A DNA stretch of 64,000 bases from JBBRCE01 sp038205115 (GTDB lineage: Bacteria; Planctomycetota; Planctomycetia; Pirellulales; JBBRCE01), in the NCBI GenBank assembly GCA_038205115.1, contig JBBRCE010000009.1, positions 1-64,000 on the forward strand, given 5' to 3'. Position 1 is the stretch's first letter. Each line of letters opens with the position of its first letter. Below, piece by piece: positions 34,880 to 43,716 of the stretch. The position numbers and the translations under genes were made by a program. The notes below the pieces were generated by a model, which had not been told where the DNA came from, ran no database searches, and saw nothing but the letters and a program-made list of their open reading frames with translations.

Positions 34880-35788
34880 CTAAATCGCCCACATGTATAA
34901 TCCAAGTACGGCGGGCAGATACATTAGCGAGGTCAGCAACAGGCGGCGGGCCGTTTGATCGTCTCGCCGCTGGCAAAACGCAATCGAACTCGCCAGGTAG
35001 CCCGCGCCCAACAGCAGCATGGCCGTCACGTAAAACCCTGCGCTGGCAGACACGGCCGGCAGCAAACTCAGCGGGATCAACAGCGCCGACCAAACCACGG
35101 CTTGAATGCCGGCCCGGCGACCGCTGCCTTCCACCGCCGGCAGCATTTTCATATTGGCGGCCGCATACTGGGCGCGATAGATCCAGGCAATCGCCATGAA
35201 ATGCGGAAATTGCCACATGAAGACAATCGCAAACAGCGTCAGGGCTTTCGCACCGCTGCCGGAAAAATCCCAGCGGTTCGAACCGACTGCGGCCGCCCAA
35301 CCAATCAAAACGGGCACCGCGCCGGCGACCGCGCCAACCAGCGTGTTCGCCACCGAGCGGGTCTTCATCGGCGTGTACACGCAGACGTATAAGAACCACG
35401 TGACGAAACCGAGCAGCGCAGCCAGCCAGTTGACCGCCAGCCCCAGATAAATCACACCGACAATTGCGGTGGCCGTGCCCAACGAAAAAACTTCGCCCGC
35501 CGAGAGCCGGCCCGACGGCAAGGGCCGATCGGCCGTCCGAGGCATCAAGGCATCACTATGCCGTTCGATCCATTGATTAAAAGCGCTGGCGCTAGTGGCC
35601 ACCAGCGCCGTGCCAAGCAGCGTACTGAACAATGTCAGGCCAGCAGGCAACCCGGCGCTCAGGGCGGCCACGGCCACGCAGACGAGTACCAGCACGGCAA
35701 TCCGCGGCTTTGCTAATTCCACGTAATCCGCCAGCCGAGTCCAAACGCCGGTCCGCCGCACTTCGTAACTGATTGCGGCCAAGTTCAT
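34880..35788 (-). CDS. ctaB: Protoheme IX farnesyltransferase (haem O synthase)
   Basis: A 302-residue membrane enzyme starting MNLAAISYEVRRTG. The family opening YVELAKPRIAVLVLV and the prenyl-binding motif NQWIERHSDALMPRTADRPL are clear, with YTPMKTRS as the second acceptor-site motif. It adds a farnesyl chain to haem b to make haem O, which CtaA converts to haem A for the oxidase. The start overlaps the stop of the haem A synthase gene by four bases (ATGA), so the longer frame to 36622 is a shadow of that gene. Confidence 0.94.
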   Translation of the reverse strand: MNLAAISYEVRRTGVWTRLADYVELAKPRIAVLVLVCVAVAALSAGLPAGLTLFSTLLGTALVATSASAFNQWIERHSDALMPRTADRPLPSGRLSAGEVFSLGTATAIVGVIYLGLAVNWLAALLGFVTWFLYVCVYTPMKTRSVANTLVGAVAGAVPVLIGWAAAVGSNRWDFSGSGAKALTLFAIVFMWQFPHFMAIAWIYRAQYAAANMKMLPAVEGSGRRAGIQAVVWSALLIPLSLLPAVSASAGFYVTAMLLLGAGYLASSIAFCQRRDDQTARRLLLTSLMYLPAVLGLYMWAI

Positions 35789-36795
35789 GCGCCGACTCCC
35801 ATCAACATTTGAGACGAAGTCGCGGCAGGAATCGCACGATGCAGTTGGCGGCAAACCCGCACCGCCAACATCACGCTCAATGCCAGAATCAACGATCCCA
35901 GCGCCACGTGCGCGGTTGTCAGATTGGTTTGCCAAATACCGCCAGCTTCGACTGTGTAGCCTGCGGCAAAGCGATAGTTGACCCAAGCCGGCCAGCCATA
36001 ATGCGTGACATACGCCGCGCAACCTAGGAGCAATTGCACACCAATCGCGGCCAGTAAAGCGGTGCTTGGCCATAGCCAATGCGATTCTGCGCGGAACCGC
36101 CGCCAGACAATCATCCCCACGAGCAGAATATGAATAGTAACCGCCAGCGCCACGAGCAAATGCCCCCACAGGATCACGCGCGAAAAGCCTGCGCTGGCAT
36201 CGGCGTTGAAGTGGCGAAGTTGCGCGCCCAGCAGCAGTTGCAGATACACTAGTGCCGCGGTCAAGATGCTCAGCCGCCGCAATTTGGCCGCCTGCGGCTG
36301 ATCGACCGGCGGTTGTTCTCGCCGCCAGTAACGCGACGTCATCACGGCCAGTGACACAGCATATGCAAAAAACGCCGGTCCCAAGCAACCGTGAATCATG
36401 GCCAACGTTTCTTTGTTCATTCTGACGCGCATTCCGCCCAGCATTCCTTGGCCAATCACGATCAGCAGCGCGACCACCGCGGCGATTTTCATCCAATCGC
36501 GACGGTCGTAAGCATAAACCGCGACCACCAGCGCAATCGCAATCACGCCCACCAATGCGCCGAACAAGCGATGCCCATGCTCGACAAAAATATCCCACGG
36601 CCCATACACCCAGGTCCGCCACGGATAGAGAAACAAATTATGCCCGTAGGTATTGGGCCAATCTGGCACGGACATGCCCGCCTTCAAACTCGTGACCAGC
36701 CCGCCAACCCAAATCAGCGGAAACGTCGCGCAGCACAAAGCCACCGCCAAACGGTGCGGCCAAGGGCTGGTGAATTGTGCAGGATTTGAAGTCAC
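35785..36795 (-). CDS. ctaA: Haem A synthase (COX15/CtaA family)
   Basis: A 336-residue protein with eight predicted helices. The typical start (PHRLAVALCCATFPLIWVGG, then TSLKAGMSVPDWPNTYGHN) and conserved His segments (FVEHGHRLFGALVG, MIHGCLGPAFFAYA, RVILWGHLLVALAV, TTAHVALGSLILAL) bind haem and the substrate. It oxidises haem O to haem A using water. The gene is coupled to the downstream haem O synthase gene by an ATGA overlap and lies between it and oxidase subunit I, as expected for a haem-a oxidase. Confidence 0.93.
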   Translation of the reverse strand: MTSNPAQFTSPWPHRLAVALCCATFPLIWVGGLVTSLKAGMSVPDWPNTYGHNLFLYPWRTWVYGPWDIFVEHGHRLFGALVGVIAIALVVAVYAYDRRDWMKIAAVVALLIVIGQGMLGGMRVRMNKETLAMIHGCLGPAFFAYAVSLAVMTSRYWRREQPPVDQPQAAKLRRLSILTAALVYLQLLLGAQLRHFNADASAGFSRVILWGHLLVALAVTIHILLVGMIVWRRFRAESHWLWPSTALLAAIGVQLLLGCAAYVTHYGWPAWVNYRFAAGYTVEAGGIWQTNLTTAHVALGSLILALSVMLAVRVCRQLHRAIPAATSSQMLMGVGA

Positions 36796-36893
36796 GGAAA
36801 TCAGATCGAAAAAACGGTTCAGGGCAACTCTTCAAAAAGTTCGTGACGGTGGTGCAAACTCTCGCCCCGCCGACGACGAATCGCAGATGGATT

Positions 36894-38699
36894 TTAGTGT
36901 TCGCCCGGTTTCTTAGGTGGCTGATTAGGCGTGGTGTCTGGCGGCGGTTGCGTCTGTGGGTAGAAGTCAGTATCGACTTCTGGCGAATTGTATTCGTACG
37001 GACCGCGATACACGATCGGTTGGAAGTCAAAATTGCCGTGTCCCGGTGGGCTGGGTGCCATCCATTCCAGACCGTTAGCGTGCCACGGGTTGCGGCCAGC
37101 GATTGGTCCCTTGAACATGCTCCAGACGAAGTTGATGGCAAAAATGATTTGCGAGGCCACCATGCCAATCGCGCACCAGGTCATGAACCGGTTGAGCGGC
37201 AACAAATGATGAAACGTCTGGTAGTGATACGGGTCGGCCAGGCGGCGCGGAAACGCGTTGGCGCCCAAAATGTGCATCGTAAAGAACGTGCCATTCAAAA
37301 AGATAAATGTCAGCAAGAAGTGGACTTTGCCCCAGCTCTCGTTCATCAGTCGGCCGAACATTTTGGGATACCAGAAATAAATTGCCCCAAACACGCCCAT
37401 CGCCGTGCCGGCAAACAACACGTAGTGGAAGTGCGCGACGATGAAGTAGGTGTCGTGAATAAAAATATCCACCGGCGTGGCCGCCATGAAAATGCCTGAT
37501 AATCCGCCGATGATGAACATCGACACAAACGACAACGCAAACAACATGGGCGTGGTGTACTGGATGTTTCCGCCCCACAGCGTGCCCAGCCAGTTGAACG
37601 TTTTGATGGCGCTGGGCAGCGCAATCATCATCGTCGAAACCATGAACGTCATGCCCAAAGCCGGATTCATGCCGGAGACAAACATGTGATGCCCCCAAAC
37701 CACAAATCCCAGTCCGGCAATACCAGAGATCGAATACACCATCGGCTTATAGCCAAACAGCGGCTTGCGGGCAAAGCAACTGATGATATCGCTGACCATG
37801 CCCATCGCTGGCAAAATCATGATGTACACGGCCGGATGGCTATAAAACCAAAACAAGTGCTGCCAAAGTAGCGGCTGGCCGCCACCGGCGGAAATGGACG
37901 AATTGTTGACCACCAAACCTTCCGGCAGAAAAAAGCCGGTGCCGATCGTGCGATCCATCAATTGCATGAAGCCAGCCGCCGTGAGCACCGGCAACGCAAA
38001 GGCTTGCAACACCGCCGTGATGAACATCGCCCAGATGGTCATCGGCAGGCGAAACATCGTCATGCCTGGCGCTCGCATCTGAATGATGGTGGTCAAATAA
38101 TTGACCGAACCCATCATTGACGAAATGCCGACAAGCGTCAGACCGAGCAGCCACAGGTTTTGCGCATTCAAACTGCCTGGCGCCGCGCCCACATGCACCG
38201 AAAGCGGCGGATAAACCGTCCAGCCGCTGGCGGGCGGTCCGCCCGACATGAAAAAACTGCTTCCGAAACACATAAACGCCGGCCACATAAACCAGTAGCT
38301 GAGCATGTTCAGCGTCGGAAAGGCCATATCGTCGGCACCGATCATCAGCGGGATCAAATAGTTACCAAACGCGCCAGCCAGAATCGGGATGATCACCAAA
38401 AAGATCATCACCGTGGCGTGCATCGTGAACAGCACGGTGTAAAACTCGGGCGCAATCTGACCGCCTTCGGCCGAAAACAGCATCCGGCCAATGATTGGCA
38501 TGCCCTGCCAGGGATAAGCCAATTGCCAGCGGATGCCCAGCGCCAGTAGGCCGCCGACAAAAAACCACAACAGAGTCGAAAACAGGAACTGAATCCCGAT
38601 GATCTTGTGATCTTTGGAAAAAACATAGGTACTGATGAAGCTGGCCGAGTGGCCGTGCGCCGCTTCATGACCGTGCATGTCGGCCGTGATCGTGCTCAT
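36894..38699 (-). CDS. Cytochrome c oxidase subunit I, A2-type haem-copper oxidase
   Basis: A 601-residue subunit I from MSTITADMHGHEAAHGH. It has the twelve-helix core with the haem and copper ligand segments: FTMHATVMIF (low-spin haem), FWFYSHPAVYIMILPAMG (CuB His and the cross-linked Tyr) and HDTYFIVAHFHYVLF (haem and CuB His). The YSHPAVY motif replaces the Glu of classical A1 oxidases (HPEVY), the mark of the A2 subtype seen in Rhodothermus caa3. It reduces oxygen to water and pumps protons. The gene overlaps subunit II by four bases. The frame upstream of 38699 is not coding. Confidence 0.95.
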   Translation of the reverse strand: MSTITADMHGHEAAHGHSASFISTYVFSKDHKIIGIQFLFSTLLWFFVGGLLALGIRWQLAYPWQGMPIIGRMLFSAEGGQIAPEFYTVLFTMHATVMIFLVIIPILAGAFGNYLIPLMIGADDMAFPTLNMLSYWFMWPAFMCFGSSFFMSGGPPASGWTVYPPLSVHVGAAPGSLNAQNLWLLGLTLVGISSMMGSVNYLTTIIQMRAPGMTMFRLPMTIWAMFITAVLQAFALPVLTAAGFMQLMDRTIGTGFFLPEGLVVNNSSISAGGGQPLLWQHLFWFYSHPAVYIMILPAMGMVSDIISCFARKPLFGYKPMVYSISGIAGLGFVVWGHHMFVSGMNPALGMTFMVSTMMIALPSAIKTFNWLGTLWGGNIQYTTPMLFALSFVSMFIIGGLSGIFMAATPVDIFIHDTYFIVAHFHYVLFAGTAMGVFGAIYFWYPKMFGRLMNESWGKVHFLLTFIFLNGTFFTMHILGANAFPRRLADPYHYQTFHHLLPLNRFMTWCAIGMVASQIIFAINFVWSMFKGPIAGRNPWHANGLEWMAPSPPGHGNFDFQPIVYRGPYEYNSPEVDTDFYPQTQPPPDTTPNQPPKKPGEH

Positions 38700-39499
38700 G
38701 GAATGTCCTTTTTCTGCGCTGCCGCCGGCTCTTGCGTGGCTGATTGGTACTCTTGCAGGCTTTGCAAGAATTTGTCGTAGTCGGCCTGGCTTTCGACAAT
38801 CAGCCGGCCTTTCATCTTGTAATGTCCCCAACCGCACAGTTCCGCGCACACCAGATCGTCTTTACCAATCTGCGTTGGCGTAAACCAAACCGGCTGCTTC
38901 ATGCCAGGCACCGCGTCTTGCTTAACTCGCATGTTCGGCAAGAAAAAACTGTGCAACACATCTTGGCTTTTAAGTTGAATCAGAATCTTGCGATTCACTG
39001 GCACATGCAACTCGTTGACGGTGAATAAGTCGTCCGCAGTGCCAATGATTTTGTCCGGCCCGGGATAACGAAATCGCCACTCGAACTGCCGAGCAGTGAC
39101 TTCAATTTCCACCGGTGGATCCTGCATGTTGGCCATGTCCGGCCGACGCATTTTGTTGTCGGCCCAGACGTTCATCTGATAGATGGCAATGAACAACAGC
39201 GTGGCGGCCGGCACGATCGTCCAGACAACTTCCAACGTGTGACTGCCATGCACGAACTTGGTCGGCGGGCGCTTGCCACTACGACTGTCGTAGCGCCACA
39301 TGAACCAAAACATGGCGCCTTCGGTGATGACAAATACCACGCCGGTCAGTGCCAGAATGAAGTAAAACAAGTGATCGATCGCGCCGCCGTTGGCGGAGTG
39401 ATCTTCTGGCAACCAGATTTTTTCCTGCCATCCCCACACGAACGAGGCCACGCCTAAGACCGGCACGGCGAGGAAGAGCAGCGACCAAAACTTACCCAC
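38696..39499 (-). CDS. Cytochrome c oxidase subunit II (CuA)
   Basis: A 267-residue subunit II with two membrane helices (SLLFLAVPVLGVASFVWGW, FYFILALTGVVFVITEGAMF) followed by VVWTIVPAATLLFIAI and a periplasmic cupredoxin domain. The CuA site is intact: DVLHSFFLPN (His), and CAELCGWGHYKM (Cys, Glu, Cys, His, Met). There is no fused cytochrome c domain, so despite the caa3-like cluster the electron donor must be a separate protein; the dihaem cytochrome gene 92 bases upstream is the nearest candidate. It overlaps subunit I by four bases. Confidence 0.95.
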   Translation of the reverse strand: MGKFWSLLFLAVPVLGVASFVWGWQEKIWLPEDHSANGGAIDHLFYFILALTGVVFVITEGAMFWFMWRYDSRSGKRPPTKFVHGSHTLEVVWTIVPAATLLFIAIYQMNVWADNKMRRPDMANMQDPPVEIEVTARQFEWRFRYPGPDKIIGTADDLFTVNELHVPVNRKILIQLKSQDVLHSFFLPNMRVKQDAVPGMKQPVWFTPTQIGKDDLVCAELCGWGHYKMKGRLIVESQADYDKFLQSLQEYQSATQEPAAAQKKDIP

Positions 39500-39591
39500 G
39501 GGAACGATCTCCAGCGGAATTGAACATAAGAGGAACAGGGGTCAAAGGTCAGGGATCAGAGGTCAGGGATCGATTGGAAGACATTGCCGGT

Positions 39592-40878
39592 TTAAAGGTT
39601 GTCTCGGTGGACGGTGGAACCGTCTTTGGCAGTGGAGAGTTCGCTTTCTGGCTCGAACGGCAAATTGCTGATGTAATCGACAATGTGCCAGATCAACTTC
39701 GAGTTATCGGCGGCCTTCTCGCCAGCGGCAATTCCCGGTGAACCAATGGCTTTGCCGTCCGGCATCGGCGTGCCGTTGATTCCGTTGTAAACGCGATAGT
39801 ACAAGTCCAGCGGCCGGCGACCGCCCCGGAAAATGCCCGTGCGGATGTTTCGCGGCACGATCACCCGCTTAGGCAATGCACCCAGCGCGTAATCTTCGGC
39901 CGGCTTGACGTTTTCTTGCCACTTGTCGTAACGAACTGCGCCATCGTCGCCCATGGCCGACGGTCCGTGGCAGGCAATGCAACCGCCGCCGGCAACCTTG
40001 GGCGATTGCGTTTGGTAAAACAGCTTGCGGCCAATTTCGATCGATTTTGCCAGCTCGAAGTCCGGGTCTTGATCCTTGCTGGGCTTGGGCAGAACTTTGA
40101 TCAGTTTCTTTTCGGCATTCTTCCAGTCGTTCCAATCCTTGTCGCACTTGGCCGAATCATCGGCAGCCAGAATCGTTTCGCGCAAGCTGAAAATTGCGTC
40201 GTTCTTTTTCTTGGCTGCCTCGATCTGCTCAGGCTTGAGTTTCTCGCCAGATTCCGGCTCCCAATTCTCATTGAGATACGCGGACAGGCGAAGTTCCGTC
40301 TCACCACGTAGACTAAGATACTTCACATATTCAATCACGGCATCCATCTCGTCTTCGTCCAACAGCCGGAACGACGGCATGGCTGTGCCCGGAATGCCAA
40401 GCGTCAGCGTCTTTTTCAAGTCGGCATCGGTGGGCGGAAAGGCGCCTTCGGTCGATTTGAACTTGTACCAACCGTGGCGATAATCGCGCGGATAAGGATT
40501 AAGGAACTGAGCGGTCGGGCCGGCGCCGTCGCCGGAAATGCCGTGGCAATGCACGCAATGCAAACGATACAGGCCCGTCTTGGCACCTTCAGCGCCCGTC
40601 ACCGGACCAGCGGCCCGCTTGAGCTTATCAATATTCAAGCCCGTTTCAGGCAACGCGTAAGGATCGTCAGGCGTGCCAAATAGTGCCGTCAGCGTGTTGG
40701 CCAGCACTTGCTGCTGACGCTGATCGGCCACCGGGTCGAGACCGCCGTGCTTGAGTTCCACCAAATTCAGATGAAACCGGGCTGGCGGAGCGTCGCCGCA
40801 ACCGGACAGACAAACCACCAGCACGGCGAGCGAGACCGCAGCCAGCGCAGGGCGGATCAAGAAAAATGGACTGTTCAT
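39592..40878 (-). CDS. Dihaem cytochrome c lipoprotein
   Basis: About 428 residues from ATG 40878 (MNSPFFLIRPALAAVSLAV), with lipobox LSGC. Two CxxCH haem sites are visible: CVHCH in LHCVHCHGISGDGAG and CIACH in GGCIACHGPSAMGDDG. The first domain resembles cytochrome c class I (PGTAMPSFRLLDEDEMDAVI supplies the axial Met). Between the two sites lies a charged helical stretch (KKKNDAIFSLRETI). It is anchored in the membrane next to oxidase subunit II and is the likely direct electron donor to CuA. An ATG at 40899 is an alternative start. Confidence 0.88.
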   Translation of the reverse strand: MNSPFFLIRPALAAVSLAVLVVCLSGCGDAPPARFHLNLVELKHGGLDPVADQRQQQVLANTLTALFGTPDDPYALPETGLNIDKLKRAAGPVTGAEGAKTGLYRLHCVHCHGISGDGAGPTAQFLNPYPRDYRHGWYKFKSTEGAFPPTDADLKKTLTLGIPGTAMPSFRLLDEDEMDAVIEYVKYLSLRGETELRLSAYLNENWEPESGEKLKPEQIEAAKKKNDAIFSLRETILAADDSAKCDKDWNDWKNAEKKLIKVLPKPSKDQDPDFELAKSIEIGRKLFYQTQSPKVAGGGCIACHGPSAMGDDGAVRYDKWQENVKPAEDYALGALPKRVIVPRNIRTGIFRGGRRPLDLYYRVYNGINGTPMPDGKAIGSPGIAAGEKAADNSKLIWHIVDYISNLPFEPESELSTAKDGSTVHRDNL

Positions 40879-40989
40879 ATTTGCGTTTCGCGAGATCATC
40901 GTTAGCGGCGAATGGTTTGACGGGCGCGTTGCGGTTGCCGCCAAACAGCGGCAGGCAGGGCAGCGCGCGGCGGCCAGAATGTTGATGGT

Positions 40990-41868
40990 CTATTTCAAGG
41001 CCGATTCCGGAATGGTGGCTTTGATTTCTAGCGGCTTGTCGGCAGCCAACTTCACGGTAAAGCGGCCCTTGGACGTGGCCTTATAATCCTTGAGTTCGGT
41101 TTGATCCAGAGGCAGGCCGCCGGTAGCGCGTTCGTGCCAGACTTGAATTTCCAAGTCGTCGCCCGCCGGCAAGTTCGCCAGTTCGAAGCGACCTTCGTTA
41201 TCGGTAATGGCCACGTACGCATCTTTACGAACCGCAATCCAGCCAGCCATCCAACCGTGTACGCCACAGGTGACTTTGAGCGGCACGTTGGCTGCTTCCG
41301 GCGGGGTGACCGGCACTTCCTGTCCGCCGGGAATGCTCGGATTGGCAAAGCCCAGGTTGCTATTATGTAGCACGGAATCCGAATTACGAATCAGCATCTC
41401 TTGACCGGCGATGGCCGCGATCACGTGCGGCGCGAAACGGCAATCTTTGTTGTCCAACACCACCTTCGGCAGCTTGGCGTCGGGACTGACAGGATAGTTT
41501 TTGCTGGCAACCGTCAGCACCAGATTGGCCAGGCCCTTGTTGGGTCCGACAACCAGCGACTCGTCAACCAGTTGCGTTTTGCCGCAGACTTCCGGATCTT
41601 TGCCCTGCGTATCGATTTTTGCGGGCGTGGGCGGATTGCCCGCAAACAAAAACTGCCCCTTGAGCGTGCCGAAGCCGCTCCAGTTTTTTGCGGCGGCCAC
41701 CGGCGCAGCGGTCGCGTTGCCGCCCGTGGCCAGCAGCGCGCGCTGGCTTTTAGCTTTGCTCAAATCCACTTGCGGATCCGGCAAATTCCGGCCACCGCCA
41801 CAACCATTTAGCGACATGCCCAGCAACGTGAGCGCAGCCAGCGTTAAAGGTAGACGAAACTTATTCAC
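40990..41868 (-). CDS. Blue-copper-like (cupredoxin) lipoprotein, paralogue 1
   Basis: About 292 residues from GTG 41868 (AGG nine bases upstream), with lipobox LNGC. The core repeats the plan of its two upstream neighbours: a VCGKTQLVDESLVV segment, NSDSVLHNSNLGFA with the first copper His, and CGVHGWMAG giving Cys, His and Met in the C-x2-H-x2-M spacing of type 1 copper sites. A beta-sandwich like that of carboxypeptidase regulatory domains follows (NEGRFELANLPAGDDLEIQV). It probably carries electrons outside the cytoplasm. Copper binding is inferred from ligand spacing. It is the most diverged of the three. Confidence 0.75.
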   Translation of the reverse strand: MNKFRLPLTLAALTLLGMSLNGCGGGRNLPDPQVDLSKAKSQRALLATGGNATAAPVAAAKNWSGFGTLKGQFLFAGNPPTPAKIDTQGKDPEVCGKTQLVDESLVVGPNKGLANLVLTVASKNYPVSPDAKLPKVVLDNKDCRFAPHVIAAIAGQEMLIRNSDSVLHNSNLGFANPSIPGGQEVPVTPPEAANVPLKVTCGVHGWMAGWIAVRKDAYVAITDNEGRFELANLPAGDDLEIQVWHERATGGLPLDQTELKDYKATSKGRFTVKLAADKPLEIKATIPESALK

Positions 41869-41899
41869 GATAGACCTAAAACTCGAGTTGCAGTTGGCG

Positions 41900-42805
41900 T
41901 TATTGTAAATTGTCAGCGGCCACGATGATCTCGCCCAGGTCGTTATCGCCGGGCTTGATATCGAAATTGAACTTGCCCTTGGGCCACTGGACATCCTTGC
42001 CGCCCAGTTTGACCTTGCTGATGTACTTTTCGCTGCGGGCGACAAATTCAAAGCTGCCCACCGGCAGATTCTTGATTTCGAACGTTCCATCTTTGGCCGA
42101 AATTGCAAAGTACGGATCAGGGCGAACCAACAGTTTAGACCTCATCCAAGGATGAATATTGCAGGAAACGTCGGTTGGCCGGGTTTCTGCCAGATCCACG
42201 GGCACCTCCACTTGGCCGCCAGCCGGAATGAGCGTGTTGAACGGATCATTGACCGAAAAGGCGACGTTGCAATTGTGCCCAAAAGCGTCCAAGTTCTTGA
42301 TGATCAACTGCTGCCCGGCCCTCATTCCCAATGTGTGCGGTTCGAACCGGCAGCCCTGGTTGTCGAGCGTAACCGACGACTTCGCATCCGCTTCGTAATC
42401 GGGATGAATCTCGGCCGGTTTCTTGGCAAGGTAGATCATCACATTCGCCAAGTTGCCGTCCTTATCAACTACGACCGATTCATCAACGACGCGCGCATTG
42501 CAAACGTCCTGGGCAATCAATCCGGGCGCCGGCAACATTTCTTTCACGACAAATCGACCTTTGAGCGTGCCCCATTTGCCGCCGGCAGGCGTGGCAGTGG
42601 CGGTGTTCGTGGTAGTGGCTTCAGGCCGATTAACCGCAGCGGTTTGATCGACGGATTTCTTCGCCGGCGTTGCAGCATCCCGCGTTGCAGCGTCGGGCGT
42701 TACAGCGTCGGGCGTTACAGCATCGGGCGTTGCATGCTCGCCGCAGCCAGCGCAGCAGGCAACCGCTACGATGAAGCTCAAAAACGCACTTGGAAATTGC
42801 CGCAT
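41900..42805 (-). CDS. Blue-copper-like (cupredoxin) lipoprotein, paralogue 2
   Basis: About 301 residues from MRQFPSAFLSFIVAVACCAG with lipobox CAGC. A repeated N-terminal linker (TPDAVTPDAVTPDAATRDAA) is encoded by 15-bp DNA repeats near 42670-42735. The core has VCNARVVDESVVVDKDGNLA, LDAFGHNCNVAF with the first His and CNIHPWMRS with Cys, His and Met spaced as in type 1 copper proteins. It ends with a beta-sandwich (KDGTFEIKNLPVGSFEFVAR) nearly identical to paralogue 3. The tandem position shows local duplication. Confidence 0.77.
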   Translation of the reverse strand: MRQFPSAFLSFIVAVACCAGCGEHATPDAVTPDAVTPDAATRDAATPAKKSVDQTAAVNRPEATTTNTATATPAGGKWGTLKGRFVVKEMLPAPGLIAQDVCNARVVDESVVVDKDGNLANVMIYLAKKPAEIHPDYEADAKSSVTLDNQGCRFEPHTLGMRAGQQLIIKNLDAFGHNCNVAFSVNDPFNTLIPAGGQVEVPVDLAETRPTDVSCNIHPWMRSKLLVRPDPYFAISAKDGTFEIKNLPVGSFEFVARSEKYISKVKLGGKDVQWPKGKFNFDIKPGDNDLGEIIVAADNLQ

Positions 42806-42832
42806 ATCCGTCACCAAACGTAAAACGTCCGC

Positions 42833-43618
42833 TTACTTCAAATCCGAAATTTCGAGTTCAATATCGCCCAGGTCGTTCTTGCCGGCCTTGATTTCCGTGG
42901 TGAATTTGCCCTTGGTCCAAACGGTATCCTTGCCACCCAATTTGACCTTCGTGATGTACTTTTCGCCGCGAGCGACAAACTCGAAGCTGCCCACCGGCAA
43001 GTTCTTGATTTCGAACTTGCCGTCTTTGCCCGAAACCACCGCGTAGGGATCAGCACGCACCAGCACTTGGGCCTTCATCCACGGGTGAATGTTGCACGTC
43101 ACATTGGTCGGACTGGTTTCCGCATCTTCCACTTCCACTTCCACATCCGCACCAGCGGGTATCAGCGGATTGGTGGGCGGATTGACCACAAAAGCGACAT
43201 TACTGTTGTGCCCGATGGGGTCGGAATTCTTGATGACCAACGTCTGGCCGGCGCGCATCACCAGAACATGTGGCTCAAAACGGCAACCCTTGTTGTCCAG
43301 CGTGACTTTGTCTTTGGCCGTCTTCTTGTAGTCTGGATGAATGCTGGTCGGCTTTTTCGATAAATAGACCATCAGGTTGGCCACTCCGCCGTCTTTGCCG
43401 ACCGTCACCGATTCATCGTACAGTTGCACTTTGCCACAAACTTCCGGGTCTTTATTGGCATCGATTTTATCGGGCTTAGGCACGTCGCCTTTCAGTACGA
43501 ACCGGCCGGTCAGCGTACCCCAGTCGTCTGCCTGCGCCATGCTTGACCAACCGCACACGACCACTGCCGCCAGCATTGCCACTGCCGCCAACACTGCAAA
43601 TCTCATCTTCGTTTTCAT
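42833..43618 (-). CDS. Blue-copper-like (cupredoxin) exported protein, paralogue 3
   Basis: 261 residues with a cleavable signal peptide (MKTKMRFAVLAAVAMLAAVV) and no lipobox, so it is probably soluble, unlike its two neighbours. Ligands are His in SDPIGHNSNVAF and Cys, His, Met in CNIHPWMKA. The final beta-sandwich (KDGKFEIKNLPVGSFEFVAR) matches paralogue 2 closely. It is the nearest of the three to the octahaem gene and could shuttle electrons between it and the membrane-bound carriers. Family relatives are often labelled methylamine utilisation-like; no methylamine pathway is seen here. Confidence 0.78.
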   Translation of the reverse strand: MKTKMRFAVLAAVAMLAAVVVCGWSSMAQADDWGTLTGRFVLKGDVPKPDKIDANKDPEVCGKVQLYDESVTVGKDGGVANLMVYLSKKPTSIHPDYKKTAKDKVTLDNKGCRFEPHVLVMRAGQTLVIKNSDPIGHNSNVAFVVNPPTNPLIPAGADVEVEVEDAETSPTNVTCNIHPWMKAQVLVRADPYAVVSGKDGKFEIKNLPVGSFEFVARGEKYITKVKLGGKDTVWTKGKFTTEIKAGKNDLGDIELEISDLK

Positions 43619-43716
43619 CGCTAAGGCTCCTCAGGTCGACCGCCGGAGATGTCCAACCGACGGGCGAACCGCTTACGATTGGCGATCATCCGTGCGCCAA
43701 TCCAGGTCATCAGTAA

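Noticed and set aside
34880..36622. Long 580-residue version of the haem O synthase frame
   Set aside because: The extra N-terminus overlaps the haem A synthase gene out of frame; the ATGA overlap at 35785-35788 marks the true start.
39530..39580. Repeated GGTCAGGGATC stretch between the subunit II and dihaem cytochrome genes
   Set aside because: Only two copies in a 50-base spacer; recorded here but too weak to be called a functional repeat.
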